Positions 1 through 6,084 of a DNA stretch of 7,081 nucleotides are shown piece by piece. Source of the DNA: Candidatus Aquidulcis sp. (GTDB lineage: Bacteria; Chloroflexota; Anaerolineae; Anaerolineales; E44-bin32); NCBI GenBank assembly GCA_020723365.1, contig DYJB01000137.1, positions 1 through 7,081 on the forward strand. Reading direction: 5' to 3'. The notes under the pieces are model-generated. The model saw only the letters and a list, made by a program, of their open reading frames with translations. It was not told the origin of the DNA and ran no database searches. The position numbers and the translations under genes are program-made. Every line of letters starts with the position of its first letter. Positions within the stretch are counted from its first letter, which is position 1.

Positions 1-601
1 GGCCGCGCCGCTGGTGGACGGCGACGTGGCCTACCTGGCGTCCCAGGACCACAGCCTGTACGCCCTCGAGGCGCGCACCGGCAGAGTGGCTTGGTCGCAG
101 GAACTCAGCGGCGCGCTCTCGGACACGCCGCTTCTTGCCGGTGGGCGATTGATCGCCGGCACATTTGGTGAGGGCCTGAAGGCTGTCGACCCGCGCACCG
201 GCGCGGCCGCCTGGACCGTCCCCACCAAGGGGTGGGTGTGGGGCAGCCCGCTGGCGGATGAGGCGCTGGCCTACTTCGGCGATCTGGCCGGCACGGCGCG
301 CGCCGTGTCGCTGAAGGACGGATCGACGGTGTGGAGCTTCGAGGCCGGTGCCGCCCTGGTGGCCAGCCCGGCGCTGGGCGACGGCATCGTCTACTTCACT
401 AACGAGCTTGGCGGCGTGCACGCGCGCAGCACAGCCGACGGCAGCACCCTGTGGCAGGTTCTCCTTGCCGGCCCGGCAAATTCCGACCCGGTGCTGGCCG
501 GGGACGTGCTGCTGGTCGGCGTCTCGACCGGGGATGTGCTGTTGGCGGCGCTTGATTCGGCCACCGGCGCTTCGCGCTGGACCTACACGCCGGCGAAGTA
601 G
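1..601 (+). CDS. PQQ-like beta-propeller repeat protein, 3' part (5' end outside window)
   Basis: The frame is open from the left edge (first whole codon at 2) to TAG at 599-601, so the N-terminus is missing and any signal peptide or lipobox cannot be seen. The visible 199 residues are five tandem blades. The first four are exactly 40 residues each (bases 8-127, 128-247, 248-367, 368-487). Each starts with Pro, has a Gly/Asp turn followed by a hydrophobic strand, and a TG or DG turn four residues before a Trp at blade position 29. The fifth (488-598) carries a two-residue insertion and ends the protein. This is the pattern of the PQQ-like/BamB-type propeller (a structural repeat; PQQ binding is not implied). 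Such proteins are often exported or membrane-anchored scaffolds. It ends 15 bases before yidC and is probably co-transcribed with it. Family call is firm; function is unknown. Confidence 0.85.
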   Translation, partial: AAPLVDGDVAYLASQDHSLYALEARTGRVAWSQELSGALSDTPLLAGGRLIAGTFGEGLKAVDPRTGAAAWTVPTKGWVWGSPLADEALAYFGDLAGTARAVSLKDGSTVWSFEAGAALVASPALGDGIVYFTNELGGVHARSTADGSTLWQVLLAGPANSDPVLAGDVLLVGVSTGDVLLAALDSATGASRWTYTPAK

Positions 602-616
602 CCGGGAGAGTGAGCC

Positions 617-1393
617 ATGTGGGATACCGTCATCCTCAACCCGATGGTCAACAGCCTGCTCTGGATCTATGACCTCCTGGGGGACAACTTCGGGCTGGCC
701 ATCATCGTGTTCACCGCCCTCATCCGCCTGGTGACCCTGCCGCTGACCTTGCAGCAGCAGAAGAGCACTCAGAAGATGCAGGAGATGCAGCAGTCCAAAG
801 CCTGGGTGGACCTGCAGAAGAAGTACAAGGACGACAAGCAGAAGCTGCAGCAGGAGCAGATGAAGCTCTACCAGGAAGTCGGCTTCAACCCGCTCAGCGG
901 CTGCCTGCCGACGCTCATCCAGCTTCCGATCATCTTCGGGCTGTACGGCGCCGTGATCCGGGCCCTGGCCACGACGCCGACGCAGCTGCTCGAGCTCTCG
1001 AAGCACATCTACGAGTTCATCCCGAGCTCGATCATCCCGCTCAACAGCCAGTTCCTGTACATGAACCTCGGTCAGCCGGAGCGGCTCTACCTGCCCTTCC
1101 TGCCAAACATCGGCATCCCGGTGCTGACGATCCTGGTGGTCATCAGCACCTACTTCCAGAACAAGCTGATGACGCCGCCCTCGGCCGATGCTCAGGGGGC
1201 GCAGATGACCAAGATCATGGCGCTGTACATGCCGCTGCTGCTGGGCTACTTCGCCTACACGCTGGCCTCCGGGCTGGCCTTGTACTTCGTGGCCTCCAAC
1301 CTGCTGGCCATCGTTCAGTATGCCGCCACAGGCAAGGTGGACTTCAAGAAGCTGCTGTCCTTCGGTAGCGCGGCGGCGAAACCCAAACGCTAG
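617..1393 (+). CDS. yidC: YidC/Oxa1/Alb3 membrane protein insertase
   Basis: Inserts and folds membrane proteins, alone or with SecYEG, in the cytoplasmic membrane. At 258 residues it is the short form lacking the large periplasmic domain of E. coli YidC, and no lipobox Cys is seen near the N-terminus. By eye there are five membrane segments: about 25-43, 94-117, 163-182, 199-215 and 216-236. R37, in TM1 (ALIRLVTLPLT), matches the conserved Arg of the hydrophilic groove. Residues 45-92 form the charged, Gln/Lys-rich cytoplasmic helical hairpin (C1). It is followed by FNPLSGCLPTLIQLPI, a typical family motif entering TM2. The tail is short and basic (KPKR). ATG at 617 is preceded by GGGAG (604-608), 8 bases upstream. 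jag follows after 44 bases, the usual bacterial pairing. Family identity is certain. Confidence 0.97.
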   Translation: MWDTVILNPMVNSLLWIYDLLGDNFGLAIIVFTALIRLVTLPLTLQQQKSTQKMQEMQQSKAWVDLQKKYKDDKQKLQQEQMKLYQEVGFNPLSGCLPTLIQLPIIFGLYGAVIRALATTPTQLLELSKHIYEFIPSSIIPLNSQFLYMNLGQPERLYLPFLPNIGIPVLTILVVISTYFQNKLMTPPSADAQGAQMTKIMALYMPLLLGYFAYTLASGLALYFVASNLLAIVQYAATGKVDFKKLLSFGSAAAKPKR

Positions 1394-1405
1394 GCGAATG
1401 GGCGA

Positions 1406-1428
1406 TCCCGGGTGGACGTTGCCCGGGA
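1406..1428 (+). other. Stem-loop between yidC and jag
   Basis: TCCCGGG (1406-1412) and CCCGGGA (1422-1428) are perfect 7-base inverted arms around a 9-base loop; two wobble pairs could extend the stem inward. No T-tract follows, so it is not a classical intrinsic terminator. The 3' arm contains the GGGA that would serve as Shine-Dalgarno for the jag start at 1438, so folding could hide that site. It could instead act as an mRNA processing or stability element. Seen directly; function is inference. Confidence 0.45.
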
Positions 1429-1437
1429 CGGCCAGGG

Positions 1438-2247
1438 ATGGATGACGGTATGGCAGACCCCCGAACCAGCATCGAGATCATCGCCCCGACAACCGAGGAA
1501 GCCGTCGCCCAGGGCGCGGCCGAGCTCGGCGTCGATCCTGAGGCGCTGGACGTCCAGGTGCTGGACGAAGGCGGGAAGGGTCTCTTTGGATTGGGGCTGC
1601 GCCAGGCGCGCGTGCGCCTGACCATCCGCGACCAGGCCGCCGCGCCCCGCCCTGCACCCTCCCAACCCGAAGCGCGCTCCGCTTCCCGCCCCAAGGCGCG
1701 CCCTGAGGCGCGCCCTGAGGCGCGCCCGCCCTCCCGTCCCGAGGCGCGCCCTGAGGCGCGCAGCGCCGACGAGGCCGACGAGCCTCTGCGCGTGGCCGAG
1801 GAGATCCTGGGCGAGCTCCTCGAGCGCATGGGCGTGGAGGCCACCGCTCAGGCACGCTGGGGCGAGGCCGCCGCCGAGGATGCCCACCGCCCGGTGCTGG
1901 TCGACCTGCACGGTGACGACCTGAGCATCCTGATCGGCCACCGGGGCGAGACTCTGGCCGCCCTGCAGTACATCACGCGTTTGATCGCCGGCAAGGAACT
2001 GCAGCAGCCGGCGCCGATCCTGATCGACGTCGAGGGCTACCGCGCCCGGCGCGAGAGCCAGCTGCGCCAGCTGGCCCGCCGCATGGCCGAGCAGGCTGTC
2101 GAGCGCGGGCGGACGATGGCCCTCGAGCCGATGCCGGCCAACGAGCGGCGCATCATCCACATCGAGCTGCGCGACCACGCCGACGTCACCACCGAGAGCA
2201 TCGGCGAGGGCGATCACCGCAAGGTGACCATCATCCCGCGACCGTAG
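1438..2247 (+). CDS. jag: Jag/KhpB RNA-binding protein (Jag_N, KH and R3H domains)
   Basis: Cytoplasmic RNA-binding protein of the Jag/KhpB (EloR) family, which in Gram-positives partners KhpA and influences cell elongation and envelope synthesis. Residues about 10-62 are the Jag N domain, with the signature GGKGLFGLG (46-53 region). Residues 66-115 are a low-complexity Pro/Ala/Arg/Glu linker with a tetrapeptide repeat. Residues about 117-198 form the KH domain with its loop at LIGHRGETL (165-173). Residues about 203-269 are the R3H domain with the RxxxH motif (R237 to H241). At 269 residues it is longer than B. subtilis Jag (about 208), mainly because of the linker. The start is uncertain: ATG 1438 has GGGA at 1425-1428, while in-frame ATG 1450 (four codons later) would leave the Jag domain intact. 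It follows yidC, as in many bacteria. Confidence 0.93.
   Translation: MDDGMADPRTSIEIIAPTTEEAVAQGAAELGVDPEALDVQVLDEGGKGLFGLGLRQARVRLTIRDQAAAPRPAPSQPEARSASRPKARPEARPEARPPSRPEARPEARSADEADEPLRVAEEILGELLERMGVEATAQARWGEAAAEDAHRPVLVDLHGDDLSILIGHRGETLAALQYITRLIAGKELQQPAPILIDVEGYRARRESQLRQLARRMAEQAVERGRTMALEPMPANERRIIHIELRDHADVTTESIGEGDHRKVTIIPRP
1666..1761 (+). repeat. Eight-unit tetrapeptide (PEAR-like) repeat coding for the Jag linker
   Basis: Ninety-six bases encode eight four-residue units, each ending in Arg: PEAR, SASR, PKAR, PEAR, PEAR, PPSR, PEAR, PEAR (Jag residues 77-108). The underlying 12-base unit is close to CCTGAGGCGCGC, with near-identical copies around 1693-1727 and 1738-1761. This is a coding microsatellite that could change length by slippage in whole repeats without breaking the frame. 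Confidence 0.85.
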
Positions 2248-2442
2248 GCCCACCGAGCGCGCCCACCCACACGACCGGGACCGGCGTCCCTCACCGCTCG
2301 AAGCGCGCCTCGGCCGGAGCCCCTGGCGTCCCCACACCTCGCTTGCCGCTCTCGCCCGGCAACCCATGCCCGGCCATAGGCGCCGGACGCGCGGCGCCGA
2401 CCAGGCTGCGCGCCCTGGAGCTCCTCTTGCTGGCGCCTCGGC
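2248..2442. other. Non-coding gap between jag and the pfkB-parAB operon
   Basis: No gene is convincing here. It holds a GGCGCC/GGCGCC pair (2379-2384 and 2393-2398, 8-base loop) that could form a 6-base GC hairpin with no T-tract, and an 8-base perfect palindrome GGAGCTCC (2417-2424). The palindrome covers the spot where a -35 hexamer would sit for the TATAAT at 2443, so it could be a small operator. Transcript termination after jag probably happens here, but no strong intrinsic terminator is visible. Confidence 0.4.
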
Positions 2443-2448
2443 TATAAT
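2443..2448 (+). promoter_or_regulatory. Perfect -10 box; probable promoter of a leaderless pfkB-parA-parB mRNA
   Basis: TATAAT matches the housekeeping sigma -10 consensus exactly, in very GC-rich surroundings. It ends 6 bases before ATG 2455. With the usual approximately 7-base distance to the start site, transcription would begin at or within a base or so of the A of the ATG, leaving no room for a Shine-Dalgarno. No TTGACA-like -35 is found at 16-18 base spacing (2419-2426 reads AGCTCCTC) and there is no TGn extended -10. The box is seen; leaderless transcription is inferred. Confidence 0.75.
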
Positions 2449-2454
2449 CGCCGC

Positions 2455-3294
2455 ATGCCCCTGCCTCCGATCGACTACCTGCTCATTGGCCACATCACGC
2501 GCGATCTCACACCCCAGGGTGCCACAGCCGGTGGGACGGTCGCCTACTCGGGCCTGACGGCCGCCGCCCTGGGGCTGCGCGTCGGCGCCGTGACATCCTT
2601 CGGCCCGGATATGCAGATGTCGAAGTTGGGCGACGTCTGGCTGTGCGCCGTGCATGCGCAGCAGACGACCACCTTCACCAACGAGTACACGGCGAGCGGC
2701 CGCCGCCAGCACATCACCGGCCGGGCGCTGCCCTTGGGCCTCGATCACATACCCCCGGAGTGGCGTACGGCTCGCATCGTCCACCTGGGACCCGTGGCGG
2801 CCGAAGTGAACCCGGGGCTGGCGACGGCTTTCCCGCAGGCCTACCTGGGCCTGACGCCGCAGGGCTGGTTCCGCGCCTGGGATGAATCGGGGGAAGTCAC
2901 CGTCGGGCCGTGGGAGCCTCTGCGGCCCACGCTGGCACGAGCGCACTCCGTCATCCTCAGCCTGGAGGACGTCGGCAACGATGAGAAGGCCGTCCTTGGC
3001 ATCGCCGAGGCCTGCCCGCTGCTGGTGGTGACCGATGGCGCGCACGGGGCGCGCCTGTATATGGAAGGCCGAATGCGGATGGTCCCCGCCCCGGCCACCC
3101 CCGTCGCCGATCCAACCGGAGCAGGGGACATCTTTGCCGCCGCCTTCTTCGCCACGCACCAGGAAACCGACGATCCCATGCAGGCGGCCCGACTGGCCAC
3201 CGCCATCGCCTCGCGCTCCGTCACGCGCCGCGGCCTGGCAAGCGTCCCCTCCCGGCAGGAAGTCCAGGCGGCGCGCGCCGCAGGGCGTTCATGA
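2455..3294 (+). CDS. PfkB/ribokinase-family carbohydrate kinase
   Basis: Cytoplasmic ATP-dependent kinase of the PfkB (ribokinase) fold; the substrate cannot be told from sequence. At 279 residues it is slightly shorter than ribokinase (about 309). Residues 9-17 (LLIGHITRD) form the first strand and a possible substrate-contacting Asp (D17). Residues 26-52 carry a GG-x-VAYSG...LG motif matching PfkB signature 1. Residues 71-90 resemble the lid. The second signature DPTGAGD (219-225) supplies the anion-hole glycines and catalytic base D225. VVTDGAHGA (191-199) matches the nucleotide-binding strand before it. ATG 2455 is chosen because a consensus -10 lies just upstream and the fold begins at once. 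The stop overlaps the parA start (ATGA, 3291-3294), so the two are translationally coupled. The family call is secure; a sugar or inositol-like alcohol is the likeliest substrate class. Confidence 0.88.
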   Translation: MPLPPIDYLLIGHITRDLTPQGATAGGTVAYSGLTAAALGLRVGAVTSFGPDMQMSKLGDVWLCAVHAQQTTTFTNEYTASGRRQHITGRALPLGLDHIPPEWRTARIVHLGPVAAEVNPGLATAFPQAYLGLTPQGWFRAWDESGEVTVGPWEPLRPTLARAHSVILSLEDVGNDEKAVLGIAEACPLLVVTDGAHGARLYMEGRMRMVPAPATPVADPTGAGDIFAAAFFATHQETDDPMQAARLATAIASRSVTRRGLASVPSRQEVQAARAAGRS

Positions 3295-4091
3295 GCCGCA
3301 TCTACGCGCTGGTCAACCAGAAGGGCGGCGTCGGCAAGACGACGACCGTCATCAACCTGGGCGCCTACCTGGCGCAGCTCGGTCAGCGCGTCCTGCTCGT
3401 CGATCTTGACCCGCAGGCGAACGCCACAGCCTGCCTGGGCATCGACCACGATGCCGTTGCCGGGGGTACCTATGACGCCCTCATCGGGCGCGCGGCGGCT
3501 TCCGATCTCATCCTGCACAACCCAAAACTCCAGCTCTCGCTCCTGCCCTCGTCACCGGCGCTCGCCGGGGCGCAGGTGGAGCTGGTCGACATGGACGAGC
3601 GCGAACGGCTTCTGCGCGCGGCGCTCCAGGACACCGCCGGGCGGTTCGACTACGTCCTGATCGACTCGCCCCCCTCCCTCGGCCTGCTGACGGTCAATGG
3701 GCTGATGGCCGCGGAAAGCGGCGTGATCGTCCCGGTGCAGTGCGAGTACCTGGCGCTGGAAGGGCTCACTCAGTTGGTCCAGACTCTCGGGCGCGTTCGC
3801 TCCGCCCTTTTCCCGGGGCTGGCGATCCGCGGCCTGGTGCTGACGATGTTCGACGCGCGCACCAGCCTGTCGCAGCAGGTGGCCGACGAAGTGCGCTCGC
3901 ACTTTCCGGGCAAGGTCTTCCGCAGCATCATCCCGCGCAGCGTGCGGCTGGCCGAAGCGCCGTCGCACGGGCTGCCCATCTCGGCCTACGATCCGTCGTC
4001 GCCGGGCGGCCTGGCCTACCGGGCGCTGGCCGCCGAGCTGCTGCACGGGGACGGCGTCACCATCCCGCGTTCGGCGCGAGGCAAGGTCTGA
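3291..4091 (+). CDS. parA: ParA/Soj chromosome-partitioning ATPase
   Basis: Cytoplasmic, nucleoid-bound ATPase that works with ParB to segregate replicated origins. At 266 residues it is the short chromosomal Soj type, with no N-terminal HTH domain as in plasmid type Ia ParA. The deviant Walker A motif KGGVGKTTT spans residues 11-19, with signature Lys K11 and P-loop Lys K16. LLVDLDPQ (35-42) supplies the A' aspartates D38 and D40. YVLIDSPPS (121-129) is Walker B with D125. The C-terminus holds the family motif IPRSVRLAEAPSHG (214-227). ATG 3291 overlaps the stop of the kinase gene; a short AGGG lies at 3282-3285. parB follows after one base, with AAGG (4083-4086) inside the parA 3' end as its ribosome site. 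All key motifs are intact. Confidence 0.97.
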   Translation: MSRIYALVNQKGGVGKTTTVINLGAYLAQLGQRVLLVDLDPQANATACLGIDHDAVAGGTYDALIGRAAASDLILHNPKLQLSLLPSSPALAGAQVELVDMDERERLLRAALQDTAGRFDYVLIDSPPSLGLLTVNGLMAAESGVIVPVQCEYLALEGLTQLVQTLGRVRSALFPGLAIRGLVLTMFDARTSLSQQVADEVRSHFPGKVFRSIIPRSVRLAEAPSHGLPISAYDPSSPGGLAYRALAAELLHGDGVTIPRSARGKV

Positions 4092-4092
4092 C

Positions 4093-4947
4093 ATGCCCAA
4101 GAAACACGGTCTCGGCAAGGGTCTCGATGCACTCATCCCCAGTGGCGACAGCCGGACGTCTCCCGCCGGGGGCGGCGTGCTCCAGCTGCCGGTGGACGCC
4201 ATCCGCCCCAACCCGCGCCAGCCGCGGCATCTCATCGATCCCGGCGGGCTCAAGGATCTGGCCGATTCGATCCGCGCCCACGGAGTGCTGCAGCCGCTTC
4301 TGGTCAAGCCCGTGGCGGCCGGAGGCTACGAGCTGATCGCCGGCCAGCGCCGGCTGCAGGCCGCCCGGCTGGCCGGGCTCGAGTTCGTCCCCGCCATCCT
4401 GCGCCAGGCGGATGAGCTGCAGCAGCTCGAGCTGGCGCTGATCGAGAACCTGCAGCGCACCGATCTCAACCCGCTCGAGGCCGCCGAAGGCTACCAGCGC
4501 CTGGCGGACGAGTTCAACCTGTCACACGAAGCCATCGCCGGGCAGGTGGGCAAGAGCCGGGCGGCCATCTCCAACACGCTGCGCCTGCTCAAGTTGGCGC
4601 CGGCGGCCCGCGCGGCGCTGGCGGAGGACCGAATCACGGAAGGGCATGCGCGCGCCCTGTTGGGGCTTCCTTCAGCGCAGGCCCAGGGCGCCGCCCTCCA
4701 GAGCATCCTCAAGCGCGACCTGAACGTTCGGCAGACGGAGGAGCTGGTGCGCCGCCTGACCGGTCAGCGCCGGACGTCGGCGAAGACCCCCCGCCGGTCG
4801 GCGGAGGAGGCGGCGCTGGAAGACGAGCTGCGGCAGGTGTTGGGCACGCGCGTCCTGCTGCGCCGTGGGGCGCGCGGCGGCAGCCTGATCATCCATTTCT
4901 ACTCCGACGAAGAGCTCAACGCCCTGGTCGACCGGCTGCGGCACTGA
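4093..4947 (+). CDS. parB: ParB/Spo0J centromere-binding CTPase-type partition protein, with GQRR in place of GERR
   Basis: ParB binds parS near the origin, closes into a sliding clamp with CTP, and stimulates ParA through its N-terminus. Residues 3-15 (KKHGLGKGLDALI) are the ParA-activating tail. Residues 30-125 are the N-terminal CTP-binding domain, with NPRQPR (40-45), the pocket motif GQRRLQAA (84-91) and ENLQR (118-122). Residues 143-168 form the HTH for parS recognition. Residues about 225-240 are an Arg/Ser/Lys-rich linker, and 240-284 the C-terminal dimer domain. The pocket motif is usually GERRxRA; here the Glu is Gln (Q85, CAG at 4345-4347) and the later Arg is Gln (Q89). The second acidic residue, E118, is present. 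At 284 residues the length is normal. parA ends one base upstream and the next gene starts one base downstream. Confidence 0.97.
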   Translation: MPKKHGLGKGLDALIPSGDSRTSPAGGGVLQLPVDAIRPNPRQPRHLIDPGGLKDLADSIRAHGVLQPLLVKPVAAGGYELIAGQRRLQAARLAGLEFVPAILRQADELQQLELALIENLQRTDLNPLEAAEGYQRLADEFNLSHEAIAGQVGKSRAAISNTLRLLKLAPAARAALAEDRITEGHARALLGLPSAQAQGAALQSILKRDLNVRQTEELVRRLTGQRRTSAKTPRRSAEEAALEDELRQVLGTRVLLRRGARGGSLIIHFYSDEELNALVDRLRH

Positions 4948-4948
4948 G

Positions 4949-6025
4949 ATGCACTATCTGGTTTACGGCGCGGGCGCCGTCGGCGGCTACCTGGGGGCGA
5001 GCCTGTCCCTGGCCGGCATGCCGGTCACCTTCTACGACCGGCCCGAAGTGGCCGAATCGCTTGGGCGCCGGGGGCTGACCCTCGAGCGCGCCGGCGTGGC
5101 TCGCCACCTGCCGGCGCCGGCCGTGGTGACGGACCTGGCCCGCCTCCTGCCGCCGCCGGAGGTCGTGATCCTGGCGGTCAAAGCCTACGATTGCGCCGCC
5201 GCAGCCGAAACGCTCCGGCGAGCCCTGGCTCCCGACGTACCCGTGGTGTGTGTCCTCAACGGCATCGGCAACGAGGCCACGCTGGCGGCCGCGCTGGGCT
5301 CCGGGCGCGTCATTGCTGCCTCGCTGACGTCCGCCATTCAACGTGTCGAGGGTGGAGTGCTGCGGGTCGAGAAGGCGCGCGGCATCGGGCTGCACGCCGG
5401 GCATCCTCTTTCAGCCTCCGTGTGTGCGGATCTGGGCGTCGCCGGATTGAAGCCGCGGCTCTACCGCGATGCCGACGGCCTGAAGTGGTCGAAGCTGCTC
5501 ACCAATCTGGTCGCCAATGCCACCTCGGCCATCCTGGACACGTCGGCCGAAGCGGTCTTCCGCCACCGCGGCCTCTACCGCCTCGAAGTGGAGGCGCTGC
5601 GCGAGACGGTGCGGGTCATGCGCGCCCTCGGGCTGCGCCCGGTGAACCTGCCCGGCGTGCCGGCCGGCCTGCTGGCCGCGGCGGTCTTCCTGCCCGACAT
5701 CCTGACCCACCCGATCCTTCGCCGGGCAGCGGCCTCGGGGCGAGGCGAGAAGCGGCCCTCCTTCGCCTACGACGTGGGGCGCGGCCGGTCGGAGATCGGC
5801 TGGCTGAATGGCGCCGTGGTCGCCCATGCGGCCCGGCTCACGATCCCCGCGCCCGCCAATGGCGTGCTGACCGAGCTGCTGACAGCCCTGGTCGAAGGCC
5901 GCCGGGAACCCGGCAGCTTGCGCGGCCAGCCGGTGAGACTGCTGGCCGAGGCGGCGCGTGCCGGGGTGCCGGGCCTGAAGGGGTATAATCCCGACGCCCC
6001 CTCCCCGATCGGCTCCAAACCGTGA
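4949..6025 (+). CDS. panE: Ketopantoate reductase (ApbA/PanE) family protein
   Basis: Probable NADPH-dependent 2-dehydropantoate 2-reductase, making pantoate for pantothenate and CoA. Residues 1-16 hold the Rossmann motif GAGAVGGYLG (7-16). VKAYD (77-81) and LNGIGNE (103-109) are the usual active-site loops, with Lys and Asn. KWSKLLTNLVANA (179-191) carries the conserved Lys-Leu-Asn block. The C-terminal domain includes RPSFAYD (269-275) and SEIGWLNG (281-288), matching the Ser, Asp and Glu substrate contacts. At 358 residues it is longer than E. coli PanE (303); the extra length includes a hydrophobic stretch at about 233-257 and a Pro/Gly tail at 345-358. COG1893 has paralogues with unknown substrates, so the reaction is less certain than the family. 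ATG 4949 starts one base after parB with no good Shine-Dalgarno, implying coupling. Its last codons contain a -10 box for fabG. Confidence 0.82.
   Translation: MHYLVYGAGAVGGYLGASLSLAGMPVTFYDRPEVAESLGRRGLTLERAGVARHLPAPAVVTDLARLLPPPEVVILAVKAYDCAAAAETLRRALAPDVPVVCVLNGIGNEATLAAALGSGRVIAASLTSAIQRVEGGVLRVEKARGIGLHAGHPLSASVCADLGVAGLKPRLYRDADGLKWSKLLTNLVANATSAILDTSAEAVFRHRGLYRLEVEALRETVRVMRALGLRPVNLPGVPAGLLAAAVFLPDILTHPILRRAAASGRGEKRPSFAYDVGRGRSEIGWLNGAVVAHAARLTIPAPANGVLTELLTALVEGRREPGSLRGQPVRLLAEAARAGVPGLKGYNPDAPSPIGSKP
5984..5989 (+). promoter_or_regulatory. Perfect -10 box inside the panE 3' end; probable fabG promoter
   Basis: TATAAT, read in frame as Tyr-Asn (residues 346-347 of the panE product), is one of only two exact copies I found on the + strand. 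Transcription would start near 5996, giving fabG a leader of about 89 bases. There is no TTGACA-like hexamer at 16-18 base spacing (5960-5967 reads GCCGGGGT). The box sits 95 bases before the fabG ATG, after a run of genes spaced 1 base apart or overlapping, which supports a new transcription start here. Confidence 0.6.
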
Positions 6026-6028
6026 GGC

Positions 6029-6057
6029 CTCTGTCCGGAACGGTGAATCGGGCAGGG
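6029..6057 (+). other. Stem-loop in the fabG 5' leader
   Basis: Bases 6029-6037 (CTCTGTCCG) can pair with 6049-6057 (CGGGCAGGG): nine pairs including two G-U wobbles, around an 11-base loop. No T-tract follows. It lies just after the panE stop and 27 bases before the fabG ATG. It could end or protect the panE transcript or shape the fabG leader; no known riboswitch or regulator-binding site is recognised. Confidence 0.35.
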
Positions 6058-6084
6058 ACGAACACAGTGAGGCGGTAGGCGCAC

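Noticed and set aside
1666..1761. Tandem repeat as a possible CRISPR or mobile-element end.
   Set aside because: Units are 12 bases, in frame inside jag, with no spacers and no flanking duplications; it is a coding repeat.
2379..2398. GGCGCC inverted pair as an intrinsic terminator after jag.
   Set aside because: The stem is only 6 base pairs and no T-tract follows; short GC palindromes are common at this composition.
2427..2432. TTGCTG as a -35 hexamer for the promoter at 2443.
   Set aside because: Only 10 bases separate it from the TATAAT, far too close for a normal promoter.
2366..2557. A 63-codon + strand frame starting in the gap before the kinase gene.
   Set aside because: It runs through the promoter and into the kinase gene in another frame, with an Arg/Ala/Pro-rich product and no ribosome site.
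1390..3159. A 589-codon open frame on the minus strand opposite jag and the sugar kinase gene.
   Set aside because: It lies across two well-supported genes and the gap between them. Its protein is a low-complexity Arg/Gly/Ala/Asp mix with no recognisable domain. Long antisense frames are expected where third codon positions are strongly GC.
3740..4336. A 198-codon frame on the + strand spanning the parA-parB junction.
   Set aside because: It is out of frame with two intact, motif-rich genes and gives an Arg/Ala/Pro-rich product with no domain.
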